From: Bubalus kerabau
Taxonomy: Eukaryota; Chordata; Mammalia; Artiodactyla; Bovidae
Length of the DNA: 64,000 nt
NCBI RefSeq assembly: GCF_029407905.1
Contig: NC_073637.1
Coordinates: 48,546,501 to 48,610,500 of the forward strand
Direction of reading: 5' to 3'
The notes under the pieces were generated by a model. It did no database searches, had not been told where the DNA came from, and saw only the letters and a program-made list of their open reading frames with translations. The position numbers and the translations under genes were made by a program. Positions within the stretch are counted from its first letter, which is position 1; each line of letters begins with the position of its first letter. Below are positions 1 through 10,826 of the stretch, in pieces.

Positions 1-799
1 TTGCATTTGCATTGACTCTGGGCCAGAGGCCTTCACGCCGCGGAGTGTCTGCTGTGGAAGCTGACATTTTAATGATTTGATTAGTTTAGGAAGAATATTT
101 TTATGGGTTGTGTCGTCGACCGTATTAAGTCCTGAGTGGAGTTGTTACATGATGATGAACTTCCATTACCTTGGCTGTGGACGAGTCTGTGCAGTGACTG
201 CCGCTCGAGACCCTAAGGGTAATCTCGTGCAATCCTCTTAAAGAAAGCGCCATTTAATGACTAAAGCTGTTAATCATATTAAATACACACAGCCCTGCTG
301 GGAAAAATTGCCAAACAAGCATAAATTTTTTAAAAAAGGGTTTTGAATTAGCTAAACAGGGTTTTCTGGAGGGATGTTGGATGCAGAAGTAGCAGTGGGG
401 AAGGGAGTCAAGGGGGAGATCGAGAAAGATAGTAGTGATAACCTGGTGCTGTTTACTGATCTGTGTGGCTGGTACTGGCTTGACTGAGTGTATCGGAATG
501 CTTCGGGCCACGTATAAGAGACTGCCCAACCCCAAGTAGGTTACACAATAAGGAAAATTTACTATCTTGCAGGAAAAGAATTGAGATGGTAGACAGTTCT
601 AAAGTGGTGTTTCTTATTGCTGTGTCTTATAAATCACTGTGATGTCAGAGTTCCGGGTTGACTTTGTGGAGGATGAGCTTGGTTTTCTCGAGATTTGGTC
701 ATTTTTGACCAGATGGAGGTTTATTTCTCCACTGGAGTGTCTTCTTGACCAGTGGAGGTTTATGAGACTGGTTGGGACGTGAGGAATCTCAAGTAGATC
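1..799. other. Unique non-coding DNA
   Basis: No interspersed repeat or convincing gene is visible. It begins with an octamer-type ATTTGCAT site at 5-12. A local imperfect direct repeat of about 17 bp lies at 707-724 and 747-763. Open frames are short and unlike known proteins. Confidence 0.6.
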
Positions 800-1440
800 T
801 GTCACAGGGAGGGGGACCCCTTCCAGGGCCTGAGAGTGGGCGCTTGTCTAGCGTCCGACAAGGAATTCTCCAAGGAGACACACGTGCTGACAAAGCAAGA
901 GATTTTATGGAGGGGCGCCTGGGGGGAGAGTAGCAGGGTAAGGGAACCCAGGAGAACTGTGCTGCTGTGTGGCTGGCGGTCTCGGGTTTTATGGTCACAG
1001 GGTTAGTTTTCCCGATTGTCTCTGGCCCATCATTCTGACTCAGGGTCCTTCCTGGTGGTATGTGCATATTTCAGCCAAGATGAATTCCAGCAAGAAGGAT
1101 TCTGGGAGGTTAATAGGACATTTGGACTGGAGTCTCCCCTCTCCTTTTGACCTTGCCCAAATTCTTCTGGTTGGTGGTAGCTTGTTAGTTTCATGTTCCT
1201 TTCCAGGACCTCCTGTTTTAAGATAACTCATGCAAACGGTTACTATCCTGTCTGGACAGGGCAGGCGTTTTCCATCAGTAGTTCTGACAGTGGAATTTAG
1301 AGCTTCTGGATCAGCACTCCACTGGAGGTGTTGGCTGAGAGCAGACTCCAACCAGAGGGTAATCTGGGAAGTTCCAGTCCTGAAGGTAACCCTCTCCTCC
1401 CATCCACCAGCATCCATTTTGTGTTCTTTGCATGCATCTC
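800..1440 (-). mobile_element. Probable endogenous retroviral LTR (ruminant BTLTR1-like)
   Basis: The stretch resembles a recurrent bovine ERV LTR read on the minus strand. It has a poly(A)-signal-like ATAAAA (complement near 900-910) followed by a U5-like segment reaching the left edge, and the left edge starts TG on the plus strand, as the complement of a CA end. No gag, pol or env sequence flanks it, so it would be a solo LTR. The right edge is uncertain and could lie as far as about 1,510. The family name is from memory; a class II (ERVK-like) origin is inferred. Confidence 0.55.
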
Positions 1441-2083
1441 AGGGGAATTACGTTGCCAAATCAGGCCACCATTTTACTTGAGCAAATACGGGTGCACAGT
1501 TTTCCAAATACAGAGGCTTTGTGGGGTGATGGGCTGATCTGAAAAAGGAACAAGCCCTCTCTTTCCTTAGCCCTGTGTTGTCTTAGGCAAGAGCTGATAA
1601 AAGCAGTTCATTCATTCCCCTCTGCCTGGCGTTCTGTCAACCAGAAACAGGGAGCTTTGAACACAGCATTGAGCTGTCGAGGTTGGTTGTCATTAAATAT
1701 TAAATACCTGCCCTTAAAATTTACAACCAGGTGTTTTGACAACCCGAGTTCTCTCTGTACCTGTGATTTCCTGTGTTAAGATACTGTGACAGAGGTCTGA
1801 ACATTAAAACATATAAAATAAGGGTATGAGTTACCAAAATACATATTTGCGTTGGGATATTCAAGAACACAGAGTTTGAGTGCCGCAGGGTTGTAAGCGT
1901 GATAGGTGACTAAACAGGATTTTGTGCAAGAAAAAAACTTGGGTCTGACGAATGGAAAGATGACTGAGTGAAAATCAGGGGCTTAATGGTGGCAGTGATG
2001 GTATGTGCCCTCTACCCCGGCAACTGCTGTGTTGTTTCCTAAGAGCCGCTCCAGGGGAGTGGGCTCCCTAATGCCCATGACCA
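1441..2083. other. Unique non-coding DNA
   Basis: I see no repeat family or gene. The first part may still belong to the LTR to the left. Confidence 0.5.
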
Positions 2084-2205
2084 TCTATCTAATTCTCACC
2101 ACCGTCCTAGGAGGTTTACAGGTCTTCATTTTAGAGATGAAGAAATTGAGGCGACCAGCGTTTAGTAAGCATCAGAGCAGATTTTCAAGCCCAGATCTGT
2201 TTTGA
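2084..2205 (+). mobile_element. MIR SINE fragment
   Basis: Contains the MIR core: a 'tctaattctcacc' segment, then 'ttagagatgaagaaattgag' and a downstream 'agcatcagagcagattt' segment. This is the usual order of the mammalian-wide MIR consensus in plus orientation, much diverged. Confidence 0.7.
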
Positions 2206-2540
2206 TAACAAAGCTCTGAGCCTCTCTCCCTGAGGATGCTCTGTAAGCTGTGTTCTGCTGAATCCTCAAGAATCCCTAGGTTAGATGAACGTGTGGGATC
2301 AAGTCAGGGCGAGAGGACTGGAGTGGCTTTGTGGCTCCCGACCTCTGCTCTAAATTGTTCTTATATCTTGAGGTTTAACATTTTTGTGGAGGAAAAGCTT
2401 CTGTGCTTTAAAAATTAATAATAAAATAAGAAGCATGTAGACCCATGTCCTGTCCCACAGTACTTAATTCTGTTTTCCTTTTACTTGCAGCGTAAGCCAG
2501 AGTAGGGAGGAGTTCTGGGCTTGCTTGCTTTATCTCGCTC
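2206..2540. other. Unique non-coding DNA
   Basis: Nothing recognisable apart from an A-rich run near 2,410-2,430. Confidence 0.5.
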
Positions 2541-2768
2541 TTCTTAATTGAAGTATAGTTGATTTACAGTGCTGTGTCAGTTTCAGGCATACAGCAAAGT
2601 GATTCAGTTGTGCACATGTATCTATTCTTTTTCAGATTCTTTTCCATTATAGGTTATTATATAGACTATGGTTCCCTGTGCTATGCAGGAGGCCCTTGTT
2701 GTTTATCTATTTTTTATGTAATAGTGTGTGTACGTTAATCCCAAATTCCTAGTTTATTTCCCTCCACC
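2541..2768 (-). mobile_element. L1 LINE 3'-UTR fragment
   Basis: Reads as the reverse complement of the L1 3' end common in ungulates: 'gaagtatagttgatttacag', 'caaagtgattcagtt', then 'ggttccctgtgctatgcagg'. It is 5'-truncated and contains no ORF2 sequence. Confidence 0.85.
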
Positions 2769-3715
2769 AAGCTGCCTTTCCTCTTTGGAGCTCTGGGGTT
2801 TCAAAGCACCCATCTGGCTGACTCCCTGGGAATTCACTGCCCATCGGCTTTCATTCTATAGCCACAAACTGAAAGGCATGAGCCCTTTGAAGAGACAGAC
2901 GAAAGCAAAGAGGATCATCAAGATGAGAAGGAAGGGAAGTGGAGTGTGACATTCCTTGGAGGAAATTTCCCCAGTGGCTACTGCCTCCAGAGCTTCCACA
3001 CTGAAGCTTAATGGGCAATGGCTTCCTGGTCTCCGCCGAAGCCCTGGGGACCTCTCCCCGCTCGTGGGCAGCTCCCCAGGCCCTTCCATCTCTCCTTATT
3101 AGAGGCTCAGAGTTTGCCTGCCTCCCTCTATTCTTATAAAGCCAGCTCTGTTTCCACCCTGCCTGTCTGCCTCCCTGGACCCCTTCTTCCTGAAGGCAAG
3201 TAAAAGAGTTGTTTTTTTTTTTCTTTTAAAGACATTACTCACTATGGGGGGACAGATGGAGGAGAACAAAACAAGCTCCTCAGGATCCCGGTCTTCCTGT
3301 GTCAGGGGCTGGGGTGCGGTGGGGTGGGGGGCTCTGAAAGGGTGCGGGTGTGTCTCAGACTCAAGGGGTTGCAAAACACTGTACTGAAGCAATGCACATC
3401 AGAGAAGGCACAGGCTGTTCTGGGTGGGAAAGCTAACCTTTGTTCAGAGTCGGAGTCAAGAGCGGAAGTGCTGGCAGGATGGTGGCAGAGGTTCTCAGAG
3501 CTGGAGCCGGGAGGGGAGGGTTCATGGCCCTGGGAAGCAGGCAGCCCCAGGTGGAGCCAGGCCCTCCCCACCCAGCCTGTGAGCCGGAGTCTGGACTTGA
3601 TAATTTGGAAATGAAATAAGAAAAGTGTGATGTAACAGGTTCAAAAGGGGGCTCATGGGCAGAGTTGAATAGAAGGGGTAGTTGCATCACCTTTCTATGC
3701 CCTGTGCCATGCAGT
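2769..3715. other. Unique non-coding DNA
   Basis: No known repeat. It holds a 49-codon acidic open frame without an ATG (2,862-3,008, stop at 3,009) discussed in the findings, and a short T run near 3,213. Several overlapping open frames at 3,100-3,740 on both strands have no recognisable domain. Confidence 0.5.
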
Positions 3716-3781
3716 TCTTCATTCATTTGTTCATTTAACAAACTATTGATTGATCATGTAAAATGGGCTCAGGCATATGGG

Positions 3782-3992
3782 TGTTGTCATTTGCTGTTTA
3801 GTCCCTAAGTTGTGTCTGACTTTTTGAGACCCCATGGACTGTAGTCTGCCAGGCTCCTCTGTCCATGGAATTTTCTAGGCAAGGTGGAGTGGGTTGCCAT
3901 TTCCTCCTGCAGGAGATCTTCCTGACCCAGGGAGCAAACCCATGTCTCTTGCATTGCTGGCAGATTCTTTACCACTAAGCCACTGGGGGATT
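3782..3992 (-). mobile_element. Bov-tA SINE
   Basis: Complete in layout: Bov-A body on the left and tRNA-Glu-like head on the right (reads as complement). It is flanked by a 12-bp target-site duplication, caggcatatggg at 3,770-3,781 and caggaatatggg at 3,993-4,004 (one mismatch). Confidence 0.93.
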
Positions 3993-4090
3993 CAGGAATA
4001 TGGGATAAAACTATAAATAAGACCAAGAAAGGCCCAGCTCTCAGGGGGCTTATATTCTGTAGACAGAGAATAAACAAACTAGCCAAAGTA

Positions 4091-4107
4091 GTGCCACCTG
4101 GGAAGTC
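4091..4107 (-). mobile_element. SINE head remnant
   Basis: A 17-bp stretch reading gtgccacctgggaagtc matches the reversed 5' end of Bov-tA/CHR SINEs but has no body attached. It lies inside L2 sequence. It is probably what remained after a deletion; chance is possible but unlikely. Confidence 0.45.
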
Positions 4108-4403
4108 CTAGATTAAAATATACATGTGTCATGAAGGCTATGCAGAGAATTAAAATAGGTTTATGATGTGCTTGAAAGAGACTGGATCTACTGAGACCAG
4201 GAGGCCTCTCTGAGCAGGGCTTTTAGGCAGAATAGGAGTAGAGAAAGGTGCCAGTCTTGTGAAATAGAGGAAGAATATACCACGAAGGGAGGACAGTCAG
4301 TGCAAAGACCCTGAGGCAGACAAGATAGTCAGGGAGCAGCGGGAAGCCCAGTGCAGCTGGATTTGAGTGAGGGAGGAAGGGGGAAGAGTGTTAGGAGTAT
4401 TAG

Positions 4404-4589
4404 GTTTTTGTTTTAGATTTATTTATTTGGAGCTGCGTTCAGTCTTAACCGTGGCGTGTGGGCTCTTCATGGCAGTGTGCCGGCTTAGTTGCCTCATGGC
4501 ATGTGGGATCTTGGTTCCCCGACCAGGGATTGAATATCCCCTGTGTTGGAAGGTGGACGCCTAATCGCTGGACCACCAGGGGAACCCCA
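4404..4589 (-). mobile_element. CHR-type SINE
   Basis: Older artiodactyl tRNA-Glu SINE in reverse, running from a 'atttatttatttgg' tail to a 'gaccaccaggggaacccc' head. A 9-bp duplication gagtattag flanks it at 4,395-4,403 and 4,590-4,598. Confidence 0.9.
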
Positions 4590-4598
4590 GAGTATTAG

Positions 4599-5801
4599 CT
4601 TTATATGCCTACTGAGTGTCCTTGAACAACTTCCTCAGTCTGTCTGTACTACTGCACACTTGCTGCCAGCTCTGGGTCTCACATACTGGATTTTGGATGT
4701 CCACAGATGTGAACCCAAACTCCTTCATTTCTTGTTTCCAAGAACAGTCATAAAAGCATTTTCTGGGTCCTCATGATGCTCCTAGGACCGAGCAAAGCAG
4801 TGGATTTCATAACTGTTGATGTTTGTTTTGTGCCCTTGAGTCCAGGCAGTCAGTACCATGTGTATGTCATGAGTTGGATTCCCATTTTTATATGTCAGCT
4901 TGCCACATTTCTTGGAAGTATTCTTAGCTGGAGTCTGCTCTAACTTTATTTCCCTCTGCTCCCAGACTCAGTAATTGGATTAGCTACCATTTGATGCAGC
5001 TTTCAGTGCCTCAGAACTAGCCTTATCTTCATTTGAACAAAGCACCTCTTCAGATTTACCCAAGTGACTACTCAGTAAAATCAGCATGAAGGGATTGCTT
5101 CCTGGTCTACATTTGGGGAAGCTGAAGTCTGATTATCTTGAGCTTGCAAAGAAAACTTTGAAGTTCCTAATAACTTTTTGTTCAACCTTCTTATGTAAAA
5201 GGAAGTTAAAGGACCCCCAAAATCTTAAATATGGAACCCAACCAGAGAAAAACCCAACTGTTTTTCTACTGTAGAACTCAACTTGGACCAATGGCTTTTA
5301 GCAAAACATGATCTCAAATCAAAGTCATTGTCATTTCTTTGGTTTTTAAAATTTTCTATTTGTACATAAGGAGTAACATTTCAATAAAAATAATTTGAGG
5401 GAATACATTTACTTAATGCTTTTCCACATGGGTATTTCCTTCTTCACATGTGGTCCATATTACCTAAGTTTGAGAGTCACTGCTCCAGTTTACAAACGAG
5501 CTATGGAGCCTTTCAAGTGGTCAGAATACTAAGACCCAGATAGGATGATGCAGAGCTTTGGGATTCTGACCTGAGCCCCCAAAGAAACCTTGAGGGATGA
5601 ATACGATTATCGCTATGATGCCCCGATAAAGGAAGAGGAGTGACAAAGGAATGAGACTTTGCAGCATGTAGCTGTTCTTCACTGGTATTTCCTGAGTCAG
5701 GCCCCTTTGGAAGGGTACTTTTGAAAATAGATGTCTTCAGCCTCTCCCTACCTTTTATTTTTGGCTTCTGGATGACCAGTGAACTTGGTAAGATTCATCT
5801 T
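4599..5801. other. Unique non-coding DNA
   Basis: No confident repeat or gene. A faint MIR-like stretch may lie near 5,598-5,690. The 62-codon open frame at 5,086-5,274 has no recognisable domain. Confidence 0.5.
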
Positions 5802-6009
5802 GTGTGTGTGTGCTCAGTTGTGTCCAACTCTTTGCAGCCCCATGGACCACCAGGCTTGTCTGTCCATGGCATTTTCCAGGCAAGAATGCTGGAGTGGGTT
5901 GCCATTTCCTCCTCCAGGGGATCTTCCCAACCCAGGGATCATACCCATGTCTCCTGTGTCTCCTGCATTGGCAAGCAGATTTTTATCACTAGCGCCACTG
6001 TGAAGCTTA
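5802..6009 (-). mobile_element. Bov-tA SINE
   Basis: Bov-A body and tRNA-like head in reverse. The flanking duplication is agattcatctt (5,791-5,801) and aaattcatctt (6,010-6,020), with one mismatch. Confidence 0.93.
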
Positions 6010-6052
6010 AAATTCATCTTAATATCTAGCTAATTACCACTTCTAGGTGTTT

Positions 6053-6141
6053 GCTTTTTCTCTCTCCTTCCCACCCTCCTCATCTCTCCTCAACCTCCTT
6101 CCCTCCCTTATACATTCTCGTGCGATACACAAACACACACA

Positions 6142-6174
<33 letters not shown>
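6053..6174. repeat. Pyrimidine tract and (CA)n(CT)n microsatellite
   Basis: A C/T-rich run (6,053-6,118) leads into a compound microsatellite: (CA)n from about 6,128 to 6,142 followed by roughly sixteen CT units to 6,174. Such tracts are commonly length-polymorphic. Confidence 0.95.
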
Positions 6175-6177
<3 letters not shown>

Positions 6178-7119
6178 AATACACACCTTATATTTCAGTG
6201 TAGCTTTAAAGATTTATCAGTTCCTCAGCATCTCAATATACCCAGTTCCTAATCGTGTCTCCACTGCTGTGTGTCCAGGAAATCAATCAGTCTGTTTGAC
6301 TGTTGGAGAACACTCTGATACCTCTTCTTTTGCTTATATAAATATAGACATATATATTTAAACTCGACAGACATTTTTGCCACCATCTTCTCTTCTCTTC
6401 TCCCATATCCTCCAGTCCTAATCCATTTTTGGAAATGACTTTTGGAAGGGGTGGGCCAAAAGGGGTGGACCAGATGTGGATATACAGAGATAAGTCTGCC
6501 CATTTTCCAAATGAAGACGTCTATGTGGTCTTTGACACCTTGATTGTATGGATAAATGTTCTACTCTTTTGAACATTTGGCTAAAATAATTCATTTGCAT
6601 TCGGTTGCCCAGATCTGTCTTCATAGCCTGGGGAGAGATGATGGTTGTCACTCATGGTTCCCTCCCACTCCCCACATTTCATTTGGTGCTTCATCTCATC
6701 CTCTGGGTGTCTGTGAGCATCTCAAGAAAAATGTTGGCTGGCCCACTCGTGCGGGTGACAGTGAGTGACAGGCAGTCTCGCACTTCTGGATTCAGGATAA
6801 GATCACCCATTTGGCCAGCTTTCCATGCTTCTATCAAACACATGGCTATGGATAGAGACCCATCTTAAAAGAAGCATCAGGCTGCCTGGGCTTTGCAGTT
6901 AACTGCTGGGCAGATCTTCATCTTTGTTCACTTCCCTCAACCTTGCCCCTCTGACCCTGACAGGAACAGTTCTGGGGAATCTGACATGAATCTCACCAGA
7001 AAAATCCATTGAGCCTACTTATAGTTCTTTGGTTTTTCTTTTCTTTTCGGTCATTGTTTTCCATCAGTCTGTTCGTTCGGCAGTTACTCAGCTCCCACTC
7101 CATGCCTGCTCACCGCTTT
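6175..7119. other. Unique non-coding DNA
   Basis: No identifiable repeat, RNA gene or coding exon. Confidence 0.5.
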
Positions 7120-7230
7120 CCAGGCTGGTCTGTGAGCACAGCAGTGGGAGGCCAGTGCATATGGTTTATTGCTGTGTTCCCTGGCACCTTCCATGTTGCA
7201 TAGCATGCAGTAGGTGCGCATATTCCTGTT
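7120..7230 (+). mobile_element. Diverged L2 3' end
   Basis: Order of motifs matches an L2 tail: 'ctggtctgtgagcaca', 'gctgtgttccctggcacc' and 'gcatgcagtaggtgcgca'. It is heavily mutated, so the call is moderate. Confidence 0.45.
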
Positions 7231-7441
7231 TTGTGCATGGAGTGATTGGGGGAGGTGCTCAGAGACAGGGGTGCTGCTTAGGTTTAAGTCACCTGCCTGT
7301 AGACAGTCTTTTTTGAGCTTGTGTCTGGTATCTCCACAGTGTGTATATTTTTCTGCCTTCTTTGAGGGAGCTCTCTCTCGAGTTCAGCATTGCAGACATT
7401 ACAACACAGAACACTACTTGGTCAGACTTAACCCATAAATA

Positions 7442-7670
7442 GACAACATGTACTGAGCACTTACTTTATACCCAGCACTCTTTCATGCATGGCATATCAT
7501 GAGCTACTTTCCTCCTTCCAGTGACTTACAAGGTATAAGTGTCCACGAGGACCCTGACTGCTAAAGCCAAGGAACAGGACGGATTGAGACTTGGCTCAAG
7601 TGACCCACCACAAAGGAAGTTTCTTTAATCAACCCAGGGCTCACTAGTTCAGTGTTCGATTTGGCCTTGG
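7442..7670 (+). mobile_element. MIR SINE
   Basis: Begins 'acatgtactgagcacttact' and continues to 'cccagcactctttcatgcat', the MIR 5' core, with a degraded 3' half around 7,590-7,650 ('caacccagggctcac'). Confidence 0.65.
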
Positions 7671-8761
7671 GCTGTTGAGGTTGTTTTAATGGGAACATAA
7701 CTCAAAGTCCTTGGTCTTTGCATGCTCATTTTAGTCAATGTCACAAGCACTTGCTCCATACAGAAATGGTCTCTCTTTTACTTTTCTCTTTTAAAAGAAA
7801 ATGTTAAAAAAATTCCTTCTCTGTAATGCATTGGTCTAATCTTTTTGTTTTTGAAATATCGACCCATGTGTCAAGAGACCCTGTGGGCTTGAACACACGC
7901 ATCTCTCGTCACATCTGACAGACATTCAGGCCCTGGCCTGAGGTTTCATGTATTTGAGAGTTACCAGGCAAAGAGACTTATTACTGAATTCTGTTGGATG
8001 TAAGATCTGAGTCGGCTGCCATTGAGATCTCTCTGCCTTCCTCTATTGTCATGTTCTAAATCAATGTTATTGCTCTTATCATCATCATCATTATTTTACG
8101 GTCCCTGTTTGGTGTTTTTCCAAAGAGGTATTCCTTCCTTGAAGGACTTAAAAAGAAAACTGGAGATTTTTAAGAAAGTTTAAGTAAAGGAAACATCGAA
8201 ATGTTTAGATTCTGTGCCTCCTGAGAAATAATTTATTTTTTTGCCTTTTTGGTTTGTTCCTTCATTTACACATGCATACATACATACTTGAGTGTTCAAT
8301 CAGGTATTAATTACATACGAGCAGTGAACAGAGCATTTCAACAGTTCTCATCAAATGGAACTTGATGTAGCTGAGAGAACAACAGCCTTGGTTTTTATCC
8401 TGTCTTGCCAGAACTAACTGTTCATTCTTTGACGAGTCACCCCAATGTCCAGCTGTTTACCCCAAAATGAAGCCTCTGTTCTCGAGGTTCTCTTTTGACT
8501 CCAAAGGTCTAAGATATTGATGATAAGGGCAGAGATATATGAGTTCAGGTCATCAGCAACATCATTTCAATCCTCTTCTGTGAGGAGGAAGTTGCCTTCT
8601 CAACTGGAGGCTCCAGTGAACAAATATCATGTCCTCTTCTGCCCCTCGGTTTTCTCATTTGACCATAGCAGCTTGTGTGAAAGGGAGCTGTTTGTAAGCC
8701 AGAGATGGATGTTTGCAGGTCTTAGCCTGAAAGCAGCCCCAACCACATAATTTTAATGGTC
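7671..8761. other. Unique, moderately A+T-rich DNA
   Basis: No recognised repeat except short simple runs: (ATC)n near 8,079-8,092 and (ACAT)n near 8,270-8,286. No coding signal. Confidence 0.55.
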
Positions 8762-9238
8762 TTTGTTGTTGTGTGGTCACTCAGTTGTGTCTGACTCTCT
8801 GTGATTCCGTGGACTGCAGCACATCAGGCTTCCCTGTCCTTCACTACCTCCCAGAGTTTGCTTATTAGACTCATGTCCACTGAGTCAATAATGCCATCCA
8901 ACCATCTCATCTTCTGTCACCCTCTTCTTTTCCTGCCCTCGATCTTTCCCATCATCAGGGTCTTTTGCAGTGAGTCGACTCTTGGCATCAGGTGGCCAAA
9001 GTATTGGAGCTTCAGCTTCAGCATCAGTCCTTCCAATGAATATTCAGGACTGATTTCCTTTAGAATGGACTGGTTTGATCTCCTTGCAGTCCAAGGGATT
9101 GCAAGGAAGTCCAAGTCAAGAATTTTCTCTGGCAACACATATTGAAAGCATCAATTCTTCGGCACTCGGCCTTCTTTATGGTCCAACTCTCACATCCATA
9201 CATGACTACTGGAAAAACCATAGCTTTGACTATATGTT
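8762..9238 (-). mobile_element. BovB LINE 3' end, 5'-truncated
   Basis: Minus-strand BovB, from the Bov-A-like 3' terminus at 8,765 through the last part of ORF2. On the minus strand, residues matching the BovB C-terminus are readable at 8,917-9,138. The codon after the FGHLM motif is CCA here. The right edge breaks off mid-ORF. Confidence 0.9.
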
Positions 9239-9471
9239 AAAGGGTCTAGCACCAAATGAAAATGCAGGCTCCTGATTAAGAAATTGTTAAGTAGAGCATT
9301 AAACCAAGCCTAGGATGCTTCTGAGAGAGCTGGATTTCTTTGTCATTGCCTGGGCCACCCACTCCTGAAGTCAGCTTTCCCTTCGACCAAATCTGATGTA
9401 AAGACAGAAGTATTTTGTAAGCTGATTAAGTGTATACTCCACAGTTTCACCTTGTATAAATTCTTCTTGCT

Positions 9472-9607
9472 GCTACTGTTGCTGCTGCTAAGTCACTTCA
9501 ATCGTGTCCAAGTCTGTGCGACCCCATAGATGGCAGCCCACCAGGCTCCTCTGTCCCTTGGATTCTCCAGGTAAGAATACTGGAGTGGGTGGCCATTTCC
9601 TTCTCCA
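9472..9607 (-). mobile_element. Single Bov-A unit SINE
   Basis: One Bov-A monomer in reverse, from a (GCT)n start to 'ccatttccttctcc'. It lacks the second unit of Bov-A2. A 12-bp duplication attcttcttgct flanks it at 9,460-9,471 and 9,608-9,619. Confidence 0.9.
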
Positions 9608-9662
9608 TTCTTCTTGCTACTATAATGTTATTATCATGTAGTGATTATAATCATTTTATTTT

Positions 9663-9866
9663 AGTTTTCACTGTGCTGGGCCTTAGCTGCAGCATGTGGA
9701 TCTTCTGCTGCGGTATGCAGGCTCCAGAGCGCATAGGCTCAGTAGTTGCGGCACACAGGCTTTGTGGCCCCACAGCACGTGGGACCTTAGTTCCCTGATC
9801 TGGGGTCCAGCCCACGTCCTGTGCATTGTAAGGCTTATTCTTAACCGCCGGACTGCCAGGAAGTCC
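9663..9866 (-). mobile_element. CHR-type SINE
   Basis: Reverse CHR SINE from 'gctgggccttagctgcag' to 'ggactgccaggaagtccc'. Similar 'atcattttatttta' sequences on both sides suggest a duplicated target. Confidence 0.88.
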
Positions 9867-9919
9867 CTATCATTTTTATTTTAAAAGGCACTGCTGCCTC
9901 TGCCCATCTTCCTTTGTGA

Positions 9920-10036
9920 GAGTATGAACTCTCTTGGACAGGGATTATAGCTTACTTGACTTTTTATCCCTCCCTGCCCCCCATCCCTCAACCAGATACC
10001 TGGTGTATGTTTGTTAAATACAGTGAATGCCATATT
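9920..10036 (+). mobile_element. Diverged L2 3' end
   Basis: Contains 'agagtatgaactctcttgga', 'cagggattatagc' and 'acctggtgtatgtttgttaa', the order seen in L2 tails. Confidence 0.5.
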
Positions 10037-10118
10037 TACTTGTAAGAAGAAATCGTGAAATATTTTTTTTTTCCAGAGACCGCTTTTTCCAGGGAATGGA
10101 TTTTAAAAATCCAATTCA

Positions 10119-10262
10119 GGGAGTTCCCTGGTAGTCCCAATGCTTAGGCTTCCAGGCTTTTAGCTCTGGGGAACTAGGTTCCTGCCCCGGGGAACTAAGA
10201 TCCTGCAAGTTGCATGGAATGGACAAAACAACATCAAAAACATGCAAACAAACCCAAAACTC
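10119..10262 (+). mobile_element. CHR-type SINE
   Basis: Starts 'gggagttccctggtagtcc' and passes through 'ggggaactaagatcctgcaa' to an A-rich tail. Similar flanking 'ccaattcag' and 'caaaactcag' sequences may be a target duplication. Confidence 0.8.
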
Positions 10263-10596
10263 AGTTTGAAGAAGGCAGAGTAATACTTAATATGATGTGT
10301 GTGGCAATTAAGATGGGCTGTTCCCTGAGCTGCTTGGAAGGAGAACAGACACTGGGCAGTGAAAAGGAAGGAGCCATAAAGCAGTGAGATGAATTTGTTT
10401 TGGTTTCATTTGAAATCTTTTCGATGCAACACAGTTCAGTGTTTTTGTTGCTGGTTGGGACTTCCTGGAAGATGATAACCAGATGAGGGGAGGACTAAGA
10501 AAACCAGGAGGTGAAACATATAGACTGTGGTGTCGATAGCCCTGCATTTCTTCCGGGTGATATTATATATGTGTTCTTATGGAGGGGATGGTTGTT

Positions 10597-10814
10597 GTGC
10601 TAAGTTGCTTCAGTTGCGTCTGACTCTCTGTGACCCTGTGGACTTTAGCCCGCCAGGCTCTTCTGTCCATGTGATTCTCCAGGTAAGAATACTGGAGTGG
10701 GGTGCTGTGCCCTCCTCCAGGGGATCTTCCTGACTTAGGAATCGAACTTGTGTTTCTTTTCTCTCCTACATTGGAAGGCAGGCTCTTTACCACTAGGGCC
10801 ACCTGGGAAGCCCA
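10597..10814 (-). mobile_element. Bov-tA SINE
   Basis: Full-length layout in reverse. Target duplication ggatggttgtt at 10,586-10,596 and ggaatggttgtt at 10,815-10,826. Confidence 0.93.
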
Positions 10815-10826
10815 GGAATGGTTGTT

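Larger units (their letters stand above)
3716..4394 (-). mobile_element. L2 LINE 3' end, interrupted by a Bov-tA
   Basis: The left piece (3,716-3,781) matches the reversed L2 tail ('ttcattcatttgttcattta'). The right piece (from 3,993) continues with L2 3'-UTR landmarks such as 'gggggcttatattctgtaga', 'aggaggcctctctgag' and 'gcaaagaccctgaggcaga'. The two halves are collinear, so the Bov-tA at 3,782-3,992 inserted into a pre-existing L2. Confidence 0.8.

Noticed and set aside
5802..6009. tRNA-Glu gene signal in this and other Bov-tA or CHR copies
   Set aside because: The tRNA-like head is a SINE promoter relic. The acceptor stem and mature tRNA fold are not preserved, and the target duplications show retroposition.
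6129..6174. Tandem arrays considered as CRISPR or satellite
   Set aside because: They are dinucleotide microsatellites without spacers; no CRISPR-like or long-period satellite array occurs in the window.
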